Assembly (NCBI RefSeq): GCF_011752565.1
Contig: NZ_VWXK01000010.1
Span: forward strand, 62,001-126,000
Direction of reading: 5' to 3'
Length of the DNA: 64,000 bases
Origin: Pantoea sp. Ap-967
Lineage (GTDB): Bacteria; Pseudomonadota; Gammaproteobacteria; Pseudomonadales; Pseudomonadaceae
In this document: piece after piece, positions 50,721-58,500 of the stretch
Layout: the number at the start of each line of letters is the position of its first letter
Numbering within the stretch: position 1 is the stretch's first letter
Made by a program: the position numbers and the translations under genes
Notes under the pieces: generated by a model
What the model saw: only the letters and a program-made list of their open reading frames with translations
What the model was told of the DNA's origin: nothing
Database searches by the model: none

Positions 50721-51905
50721 ATGTGGTACAACGGCCTGCTCGACTTGTCGGCCTGGCAACTGGTCGCCGTCACCCTGCTGATGACCCATGTGACCATCGT
50801 CAGCGTCACGGTGTACCTGCACCGCTACTCCGCCCACCGCGCCCTGGAGCTCAACGGCGCGCTCAAGCACTTCTTCCGCTTCTGGCTGTGGCTGACCACG
50901 GCGCAGAACACCCGCGAGTGGACCGCCGTCCACCGCAAGCACCACGCCAAGTGCGAAACCCCCGACGACCCGCACAGCCCGGTGTACAAAGGCCTGGGTA
51001 CGGTGTTGCGCAAGGGTGCCGAGCTGTACCGGGAAGAAGCGCGCAACCCCGAAACCCTGCGTATCTACGGCAAGAACTGCCCCGATGACTGGGTCGAGCG
51101 CAACCTCTACTCGCGTTACAAGCTCGGCGGCATCGCCCTGATGGCGGTGCTCGACCTGCTGCTGTTCGGCACCATCGGCATCACCATCTGGGCGGTGCAG
51201 ATGATGTGGATTCCGTTCTGGGCGGCCGGCGTGGTCAATGGCCTGGGCCATGCGGTGGGTTATCGCAACTTCGAATGCCGCGACGCGGCCACCAACCTGG
51301 TGCCGTGGGGTATCGTCATCGGCGGTGAAGAGTTGCACAACAACCACCACACCTACCCCAACTCGGCGAAGCTTTCGGTGAAACGCTGGGAGTTCGACAT
51401 GGGCTGGGCGTGGATCCGCCTGTTCAGCCTGCTGCGCCTGGCCAAGGTGCAGCGCGTGGCGCCCATCGCCCACCGGGTGGAGGGCAAGGCCAGCCTGGAC
51501 ATGGACACCGCCATGGCCATCTTGAACAACCGGTTCCAGATCATGGCCCAGTACCGCAAGCTGGTGATCGGCCCGTTGGTCAAGCAGGAGCTGGCCAAGG
51601 TCGACGCCTCGGTGCGCCACCGCTTCCGCCGCGCCAAGCGCCTGCTGTCGCGGGAAACCAGCCTGCTCGAAGACCGCCACCATGTGCGCATCGAGTCGCT
51701 GCTCGCCCACAGCCAGGCGTTGAAAACCATCTACGAGAAGCGCCTGGCCCTGCAGCAGATCTGGGCCCGCACCAGCGCCAATGGCCACGACATGCTGGCG
51801 GCCATGAAGGATTGGGTGCACGAAGCCGAAGCCAGTGGCATTCACGCCCTGCACGAGTTCGCCGCGCAGCTTAAAACCTACTCCCTGCGCCCCACCGGGG
51901 CCTGA
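50721..51905 (+). CDS. desA: Membrane acyl-CoA/fatty-acid delta-9 desaturase
   Basis: A 394-residue integral membrane desaturase. All three histidine boxes are present: HRYSAHR, HRKHH and HNNHH (in EELHNNHHTYPNSA), which bind the di-iron centre. Hydrophobic pairs lie before box 1 and around IGITIWAVQMMWIPFWAAG. A C-terminal extension of about 120 residues is predicted helical. It introduces a double bond in acyl chains and adjusts membrane fluidity. It lies between two c-di-GMP genes, divergent from one. The ATG at 50721 is chosen because upstream codons are not conserved in character. Confidence 0.92.
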   Translation: MWYNGLLDLSAWQLVAVTLLMTHVTIVSVTVYLHRYSAHRALELNGALKHFFRFWLWLTTAQNTREWTAVHRKHHAKCETPDDPHSPVYKGLGTVLRKGAELYREEARNPETLRIYGKNCPDDWVERNLYSRYKLGGIALMAVLDLLLFGTIGITIWAVQMMWIPFWAAGVVNGLGHAVGYRNFECRDAATNLVPWGIVIGGEELHNNHHTYPNSAKLSVKRWEFDMGWAWIRLFSLLRLAKVQRVAPIAHRVEGKASLDMDTAMAILNNRFQIMAQYRKLVIGPLVKQELAKVDASVRHRFRRAKRLLSRETSLLEDRHHVRIESLLAHSQALKTIYEKRLALQQIWARTSANGHDMLAAMKDWVHEAEASGIHALHEFAAQLKTYSLRPTGA

Positions 51906-51917
51906 CCGCCGTTGATC

Positions 51918-51942
51918 GGCATGCCCCGCAATGGGGCATGCC
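51918..51942. terminator. Stem-loop behind the desaturase gene
   Basis: GGCATGCCCC and GGGGCATGCC pair perfectly around GCAAT, 13 bases after the stop. No T run follows, so it may stabilise the mRNA or end transcription weakly. Confidence 0.45.
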
Positions 51943-52041
51943 AGGCTGGAACTTAACCCCTGAAAATCCACTCAAAACCTGCACATCGCCCGCGGGCGGG
52001 CTGGTTGCTGGCCGCGCGCTTCCCTGTCGAGAAACCGCTCC

Positions 52042-53034
52042 GTGCCCATGGCCAAGACTATCGATTCCACCCTGCCCGGCAATGCCCCTCCCGCCGCCGC
52101 CCAAACCTTGCTGGCCCTGCTTCACGCACAGGGCGAGGTTGCCCGCCTGAGCGAGCGCGAGCAGCTTTACAGCTCGCTGCTCGACAGCGTCAATGCCGTG
52201 CTGTGGGCCTTTGACTGGGAAACCCGCCAGGTGCTGTATGTAAGCCCGGCCTACGAACGCATCTTCGGCCGCCCGGTCAGCCAGGTGCTGGCCGACTACA
52301 ACGAATGGCGCGACAGTATCTACCCCGACGACCTGGAATACGCTGAACGCAGCCTGGCCCAGGTGCTGCTCAAGGGTGCAGTGGAAGACCGCGAGTACCG
52401 CATTCTCAATGCCAGCGGCGAGGTGCGCTGGCTGAGCGACAAGTGCTACATCAACCAGCAGCTTGAGGGCGACCGGGTAATCATCGTTGGCATTGCCGAG
52501 GACATCACCGAGAAGAAACAGCTCGAAGGCGAGCTGCACCGCCTGGCGACGACCGATGTGCTGACCCAGAGCAGCAACCGCCGGCATTTTTTCGACTGCG
52601 CCCAGCAGGCCTTCGACGACGCCCGCGAAGCGGGTACGCCGCTGGCGTTCCTGTTGCTGGATATCGATGATTTCAAGCGCATCAATGACAGTTACGGGCA
52701 CCAGGAGGGCGACCAGGTGCTGCAGCGCATTGCCGACACGGGCAAGGCGGTATTGCGCCGGGGTGATTTGTTCGGGCGCATTGGCGGCGAGGAGTTCGCG
52801 GCGGTGTTTCCTGGTTGTACGGCACAGGTGGCCGAGCAGATTGCCGAGCGGTTGCAGCGGGAGATTCAGCGGTTGGGGTTCAGCCATGGGGATGAGGCGT
52901 ACAACGTGACGGTGAGCCAGGGGCTGACCGGGTTGACGGATGAGGACGAGGTGCTGGATAGCTTGTTTGCGCGGGCGGATGCGGCGATGTATCAGGCCAA
53001 GCGGCAGGGGAAGAACCAGATTGTGCGGGGGTGA
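52042..53034 (+). CDS. PAS-GGDEF diguanylate cyclase
   Basis: A 330-residue cytoplasmic protein. A coiled segment leads into a PAS domain (about 40-165, LDSVNAVLWAFDWETRQVLY) and a GGDEF domain with the active motif IGGEEFA and the upstream inhibitory RxxD site (RRGD). It should make c-di-GMP under product control. GTG at 52042 is preferred because GAGAAA lies 7 bases before it; ATG at 52048 is the alternative. The signal sensed by the PAS domain is unknown. Confidence 0.88.
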   Translation: MPMAKTIDSTLPGNAPPAAAQTLLALLHAQGEVARLSEREQLYSSLLDSVNAVLWAFDWETRQVLYVSPAYERIFGRPVSQVLADYNEWRDSIYPDDLEYAERSLAQVLLKGAVEDREYRILNASGEVRWLSDKCYINQQLEGDRVIIVGIAEDITEKKQLEGELHRLATTDVLTQSSNRRHFFDCAQQAFDDAREAGTPLAFLLLDIDDFKRINDSYGHQEGDQVLQRIADTGKAVLRRGDLFGRIGGEEFAAVFPGCTAQVAEQIAERLQREIQRLGFSHGDEAYNVTVSQGLTGLTDEDEVLDSLFARADAAMYQAKRQGKNQIVRG

Positions 53035-53085
53035 GGGACCGGTTTGAGGTTGCGCCTGTGAGATCGAGCGCCGCCAGCACGGCGC

Positions 53086-53156
53086 ATCGCGAGCTGCGCT
53101 CGCTCCTACCAGGCCAAGCCTACGCAAATCCGGTAGGAGCGAGCAAAGCTCGCGAT
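53086..53156. repeat. REP-like palindrome, CGCGAGCTGCGCTCG family, extended copy A
   Basis: Arms 53086-53108 and 53134-53156. Its left flank from 53059 (TGAGATCGAGCGCCGCC...) is repeated almost exactly at 53851, giving a direct repeat of about 55 bases around the DUF3077 cassette. Confidence 0.85.
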
Positions 53157-53309
53157 GGGCTGCGCAGCAGCCCCAGCTCAGAACAGGCGCAAAAGCCTCA
53201 CAACATCCCCCGGCATTTCCTACAAAACCGCACTGGTACCAGCACCACCCGCAAAATATCCTACAAACCCTGTCGGCTCGCGTCTGATTGTTACTGGAAA
53301 CCCGTCTCT

Positions 53310-53590
53310 CTAGGCTTTCCGGGTCGCTGAATGGTTCAGCGATCGGGTGTGGAAACCTGACAATCAATGAGAGTGCGGCTGCCGTCATGGCGGTTGTATA
53401 CGGAAGGCCGCAAGGCCTGCCGGGGTTCTCATGCCTGGTTTTCCACTCCGTGTACAACCGCCACCCTTCGTGTGGAAACGATTGGGTGGGGTAATGACAT
53501 GAGAAAGCGTCATGAAAAAATCGTCCCCAACCCACCCTCCCTCAGGCTGTGATGATCGCCCCATCCACCTCAACAACTCAGGGAGAGAAC
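53310..53590 (+). ncRNA. Structured leader RNA candidate upstream of the DUF3077 gene
   Basis: Several hairpins follow one another: 53322-53331 with 53335-53344; a 15-bp stem GGCGGTTGTATACGG (53389-53403) with CCGTGTACAACCGCC (53448-53462), enclosing GGCC-GCAA-GGCC; and ATGAC/GTCAT (53494-53513) inside GGGTGGG/CCCACCC (53484-53490 with 53531-53537). CCACCC at 53461-53466 can alternatively pair with GGGTGG at 53484-53489, which would open the 15-bp stem. Such competing helices suit a cis-acting regulator of the gene starting at 53593. A 68-codon frame (53288-53494) also spans it, so a small protein is not excluded. Confidence 0.45.
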
Positions 53591-53592
53591 AC

Positions 53593-53853
53593 ATGACCGC
53601 AGACAACCGCACCACCCCCGGCAAAACCTGCTTCTACCAAGGCGAAACCTTCAAACAACCCTTGTTCCAGATCGCCCCCGGCATCCCCTGCCAGCACGCC
53701 CGCGACCAGGCCTCGGAATTGCTGGGCTGCGTGCGCGACCTAACGCTGACCGCCGTGATGGACAACGACCCGCAATTGATCTGGGCCGCGCATTACTTGA
53801 GCGCGCTGGCCAAGGCCTTGTTGGATGATGCGGAGCTTGGCATGGGCCGGTGA
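53593..53853 (+). CDS. DUF3077-family small protein
   Basis: An 86-residue protein of the DUF3077 type common in Pseudomonas (KTCFYQGETFKQPLFQIAPG, then HARDQASELLGCVRDL). No membrane segment, signal peptide or catalytic motif is visible. GGGAGAG lies just before the ATG. Function unknown; it follows a long structured leader and is enclosed by two extended REP copies, suggesting a mobile or recombining cassette. Confidence 0.8.
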   Translation: MTADNRTTPGKTCFYQGETFKQPLFQIAPGIPCQHARDQASELLGCVRDLTLTAVMDNDPQLIWAAHYLSALAKALLDDAELGMGR

Positions 53854-53877
53854 GATCGAGCGCCGCCCGCGCGGCGC

Positions 53878-53942
53878 ATCGCGAGCTGCGCTCGCTCCTA
53901 CCAGGGGTGCGATCTCCTGTAGGAGCGAGCAACGCTCGCGAT
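53878..53942. repeat. REP-like palindrome, CGCGAGCTGCGCTCG family, extended copy B
   Basis: Arms 53878-53900 and 53920-53942. The flanking 55 bases from 53851 repeat those at 53059 with very few changes, offset by exactly 792 bases. Confidence 0.85.
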
Positions 53943-53983
53943 GCGCTGTGCAAGCAGCGCCCAATCCCACAGGCCCTACCCCA

Positions 53984-54598
53984 TCAACGCCGGAGCTGGT
54001 CCAGAATCATCAAGTGAACATCCATGTCGACCTTCACCAGATGCTCAAGATCAGCCCGCCCGCCAATACACAGCGCGGGCTCAAAAGCGTACATCTCATT
54101 GGCAGCAACTGGCCCGAGCTTGTTCAGCGCTCGCTGAAACAGGGGTTTACCCTGTTCGTCTTCGAAATCGAAGTTTTCCGGCTTCGACATACCCAAGAAA
54201 ATGCCAACTGCCCGGTCCGGCTCAGGATTAACCTTCTGGAGCTGGTTTTTCAATGCAACGATGCGACCCGTAAGGCTGAGTAGCGTTATCTTGCGTTGAT
54301 AGCGCTCGCCCCAGGCATACAGCGAACCGAACGCATCCCTGGCGATGACATGATAATTGTCAATCGCTGCCAGTTCGGTACCTTCAAGCCAGCTGTCGAG
54401 CGTGTCCTTGTACACGCTTGGATCAACGAGCCAGAACAGGCCGTCCGCATAAGAACACCAGCCTTCTTTCTGCCAGTATCCCAATAAAGCATCTGGTAGC
54501 GCGGTGCGATATTTGTCGATCGTCGAGGCCGGCACCACCTCACAGCGTCTTCCCTCCCCCATGTTGGCGATGAACGACTGGAAAAATTCGTCCCTCAT
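53984..54598 (-). CDS. GAD-like/DUF1851 immunity-type protein (Tdi1-like)
   Basis: A 204-residue soluble protein. The N-terminal part fits a GAD-like domain (VVPASTIDKYRTALPDALLG, YWQKEGWCSYADGLFWLVDP) and the C-terminal part DUF1851 (GRADLEHLVKVDMDVHLMIL end). Proteins of this type, such as Tdi1, neutralise type VI secretion DNases carrying Ntox15. No cognate toxin is next to it, so it looks like an orphan immunity gene stacked behind a PoNe/PoNi pair. GAGGGG before the ATG at 54598 decides the start over one 18 codons upstream. Codon use is less GC-rich than the core genes, consistent with transfer. Confidence 0.8.
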   Translation of the reverse strand: MRDEFFQSFIANMGEGRRCEVVPASTIDKYRTALPDALLGYWQKEGWCSYADGLFWLVDPSVYKDTLDSWLEGTELAAIDNYHVIARDAFGSLYAWGERYQRKITLLSLTGRIVALKNQLQKVNPEPDRAVGIFLGMSKPENFDFEDEQGKPLFQRALNKLGPVAANEMYAFEPALCIGGRADLEHLVKVDMDVHLMILDQLRR

Positions 54599-54660
54599 TT
54601 CGATGCACCCCTCAATAATTCCAATCGAACACTCAGGCAAACGATCGCGCACACCGGTTT

Positions 54661-55530
54661 TTATCTACCCAACAATTTCTGCCAGAAGCTGCGCTTTTCG
54701 GGCTGCGCTACCGGTGGAGGGGGTAACGGCGACGCTTCATGCAAAAGTGCCTGGGGATAATGCTGATGGCCGAGGCAGAGCCGATCATCCAAGCCGAACG
54801 CCTTGACCACAGCTACCGCCTCGACACACCAGCGACCAAAGTAGGCGCCACCGGCAAAATTCTCATCGCCATAGCGATACCAGTAAGGGTGCTTGAATGC
54901 AGCTGCCTGGGGGTATTTGCCGGAGCGCGCGCCGCTACCCACCTCGGTGTACCAGTGGTCGACGAATTCCAGCAACAGGCCGGCTTGCTGGTCGGGTGGC
55001 GCATCAATGGCCGCTTGCAGTCGTTCGTAAGGCCTGGGGTACAGCAGTTCGTTGCCGATCCGTCTTTGCGGCGAGCGGATCGCCATGACACGGTCCAGCA
55101 GATTGTCCTCACCCTCGTTTCCCACCAACCTGACCAATCGCTGCCATTGATCGTCTGGTATTTCCAGCGCCAACGCCAGGCCCACGATCCAAAAGCAGAC
55201 GATGTAGTGGTCATAGTTGACTCGCCAGGCATTGCGGGTATAGCGCTGCTGTTCATTCCATTGCTCACCACCCAGCGCTTGAGAGCGCTCCCAGGCTTCT
55301 AGCAAACCAGGAAAGTAATGCGCCAAGGATGAAACAGGCAGCCCGGCAGAGTAACGACGCAACATTTGATGCCAATGGTCCTGCGCCAGCTCGAACAGAT
55401 ACTGTGGCCCATACGATGGATCACCGAAAGGCTTACTGGCCGTTTGCCAGCCAAGATCGATCGACTCATCCCCAAAAGCAACCCACTCAGCCCAATAAGC
55501 GGGCTCTCCCAGAGGTGCGCGCAGCTTCAT
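54661..55530 (-). CDS. PoNi-type immunity protein (DUF1910/DUF1911)
   Basis: A 289-residue helical protein with no signal peptide. The C-terminal DUF1911 pattern is clear (HPYWYRYGDENFAGGAYFGR, WCVEAVAVVKAFGLDD, HYPQALLHEA) and the N-terminal half fits DUF1910. This pair of domains defines PoNi, the immunity partner of PoNe nucleases. The ATG overlaps the exoprotein stop by one base (TGATG), so toxin and immunity are translated together, as needed for a protective partner. The N-terminal GTG at 55533 is a less likely start. Confidence 0.85.
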   Translation of the reverse strand: MKLRAPLGEPAYWAEWVAFGDESIDLGWQTASKPFGDPSYGPQYLFELAQDHWHQMLRRYSAGLPVSSLAHYFPGLLEAWERSQALGGEQWNEQQRYTRNAWRVNYDHYIVCFWIVGLALALEIPDDQWQRLVRLVGNEGEDNLLDRVMAIRSPQRRIGNELLYPRPYERLQAAIDAPPDQQAGLLLEFVDHWYTEVGSGARSGKYPQAAAFKHPYWYRYGDENFAGGAYFGRWCVEAVAVVKAFGLDDRLCLGHQHYPQALLHEASPLPPPPVAQPEKRSFWQKLLGR

Positions 55531-58500
55531 CACTTAATCCCCAGTAACTTGGAAGTGGCCGTAGGGTTGACCACGTATTTGCCAGCCTTATCCAGAACGC
55601 CAACGGTTACGTTGCCGAAAGGATCGGTGTGTACTAGCCACTTCTCGACACGTCCCGCAGCCATCGCTTGACGGATTCTCTGCGCTTCGCGCGCATCTCC
55701 GCTGACGGACTCGAGGACGCGATTGTAGTTAGTGTTCGCGCCTGTCAACCAGCTATCGCTCATCTGCATGCCATCCTTGGTCTGCTTGAGCGTCGAAGAC
55801 CCGAACTTGTATTCGACAATCAGGAAGTCCACATCAGGCTTGCTGACCTTGTACAGATCATCAATACCCGTCTGCCCAATGTCAGGTGCTCGACCAATCT
55901 TCTGCGCACCCGGAACGATCTGCTGAATACGCTCGCCGCCCATCAGGTCACCAACGATGCTCTTCTGTGCGTTGCTCAAAGCCCGGAAGTCCATCACAGG
56001 CGTACCATTGGGATTGAATTGCCCGCCCTTGGCCAAGAGCTTTTCGAAACGCCCCATGCCCGCCATATTCTCCAGGCTGCGGGTCCCAAGCTTGATGCCG
56101 ACACTTGCCAGCTTTACCCCCCCCTTGGCTACCCCACCGACTCCCGTGGCAATGCTCCCGACCTGCCAGACCAGTTCCCCAAGATCCTGGCCCAACTGAT
56201 ACGCTTTATCGTCGCCCCCCTGCTCAAGAGCAATAGTTACACGATCTATCTTCGCGTTAAGCTCGTTGACGATTTCATCACCGAACTGCTTCCTCACCTG
56301 CGGATCGCTCACCAGCTGCTTCATTCCGTTGAGCCCGTCGATCGGGTGCATGATGAAATCGGCTAAACCTTTGATGTCGTCGAACCCTGCCTGAAGCAAT
56401 CCGGCACCCACGCCCGTCTGCGTCAACAAATCCTGCTTTCTGCTGATGAATGCCCATTTAGCGATAACCTTGAGTTCAGCTATCCGTCCTTGAGCCTCTT
56501 TCAACTCCTTCTTCGCCTGCACCAACTGCTGGGTCGCCAGCCAGTTGTTATCCACAGCCCCCGCAGCCGCCCCGGTCGCGGTCGCGGCATCCAGGCCAGT
56601 GGTCGCCGCAAGGCCGGTAACCAGGCTGACGATCAAGTTGCGCTTGGCCTCACGCTGGCTTTCGCTCTCGGTTGCGCTCGCCTCCGAGAACAGCCCGGTC
56701 AGCAAGCTCGACGCCGCCGCCCCGGCCGCACCGCTGCCACAGCTCTGGCTGCTGGCGGCAGCCCCGGCGCAGGCGACGATGCCGTGCAGTGCGGCGTGCA
56801 GTGGTGAGCCTTCATCCAGTGTGCCGTTGGCCACCAGGTCGCCGATGTAACTCGCGCCCTGCTGCTGCACGTAGTTGACCACCATGCCCTGCAGGAACGC
56901 GCCATTGCCCGCGCTGATATTGCCGCTGGCGGCGGCCACCAAGGCTGTGGTGATCTGCCGATAAGTGCCGCCAGAGCCCCAGTTACCGGCAATGCCGTCC
57001 GCCTCGCCACGCAACCTGCGCGCATCGTCGTACAAGGCCTGGGCGGCCTCGTAATCGGCGGTAGTCTTCGCTTTTGCGTCGGCTTCGTCGGCGGCCTTGC
57101 GCTTGGCATCGACTTCCTTGGCCTTGTTCGCCAGCAAGGTGCCGGCCTCGTTGGCAAAGGCGTTGACGATTTCGAAGCCTGCGCGAATCTGCTCTTCGTC
57201 GAAGATCGGCTTGAGCGCGTTGGTGCTGTCGCGGTCGCTGGAGACATCGCGGTTGAGCTCGGCGATGGTCTGCTCGGCGCCCTTGCCGGTGCGCTCGCGC
57301 TGGGCGGCTTCATCGGTGATCAGAATCGAGCCGCCGCTGATGCCGCTACGGGTCACGCTGCTGGCGCTGTCGCTGGCACTGATGGCAATCGGCAGGCTGG
57401 CGCCGAACTCATCGTCGTTGGTCGGCAGTTCGGTGCCCGGAGTGGCCTTGCCGCCGGTTTGCACCTTGCCTTCCTGGTCCTTGCCGGCCGCCTTCCAGCC
57501 ACCGCCGATGCTGAAGGTGCTGGCGTCGTACTCGGCCTTGTTGCGGATGTCGCTGCTGGTCAGGCTGGCGGTGACCAAGCGATTCTTGCCGTCTTGCACA
57601 GCCTGGTCACTGCTGGCGATCACGGCGCCGACCAGGTCGGTATTGCCGCCTACCCGCACATCGAAGCCACCATCACCGGCCTTGATACCCGACTGCTCGG
57701 TGACGCTGGCGTAATCGGAGTCCATGTTGGTGCCGCCGAAGTTCGCGCTTGCACCGTCCACCGACACCGAGCTGACACCGGCACAGAACGGCGGAATGCA
57801 CAGGCTGATGCCAAAGCCCATGCTCTTCTCGTCGACCTTGAAAGTGTCGGTGTCTTGCAGGCTCTCGATGTTCAGGTCACCACCCACGTCGGCGATCACT
57901 TGCTTGCCGCCGACCACCGCGCCACGCAGGTTGGTGTCGCCGCCGGAAATGAGCGTGGCGGTGTTGCCGGCCTGCACATGGCTGTTGGTGTGGGTCAGGG
58001 TGTCGCCGTCGGCTTCGCCACGGTTGCCGCTTACGCCCAGGTCCAGGGTGAAGCCGTTACGGCTGCCCCCCAGCGAGAAGCCGATGCCCACGCTGGCGCT
58101 GCTGCCCTTGCTGTCGCTGTCCTGCTGGCTGGTGTTGCGCGCGGCCAGCAGGTTGATGTCGCCATCGGCCACCAATGAGGCGTCATGGCCCGCGCGGATG
58201 TCACTGCCCTGCACGGTGATATCGCTGTCGCTGCCAGCACCGGTGGCACGCAGGCGCACATCATTGCCCGCAACGACCGTGGAGCCTTTGGCCGCATCGC
58301 TTTGCTGCACGGTGGTGCTCTGCTGCTGCTTGGTGCCCAGCGACAGGCTGATGTTGATGCCCCCGGCCATGCCCGGGTCCTGGGCCACGGCGGTGGCGGC
58401 ATTGTTCACCGCCAGTGCCGTGGTGGCCGCCGCCAGCGCCTGCATGCGGCCGTCCTCGGTTTTTTTCGAGGCATCGTGCATTTGCTGGGTGGTCTGGATG

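Noticed and set aside
53288..53494. 68-codon frame in the DUF3077 leader as a definite gene
   Set aside because: It starts with TTG, has no ribosome-binding site, and its course is explained by the hairpins. It is mentioned only as an alternative to a structured RNA.
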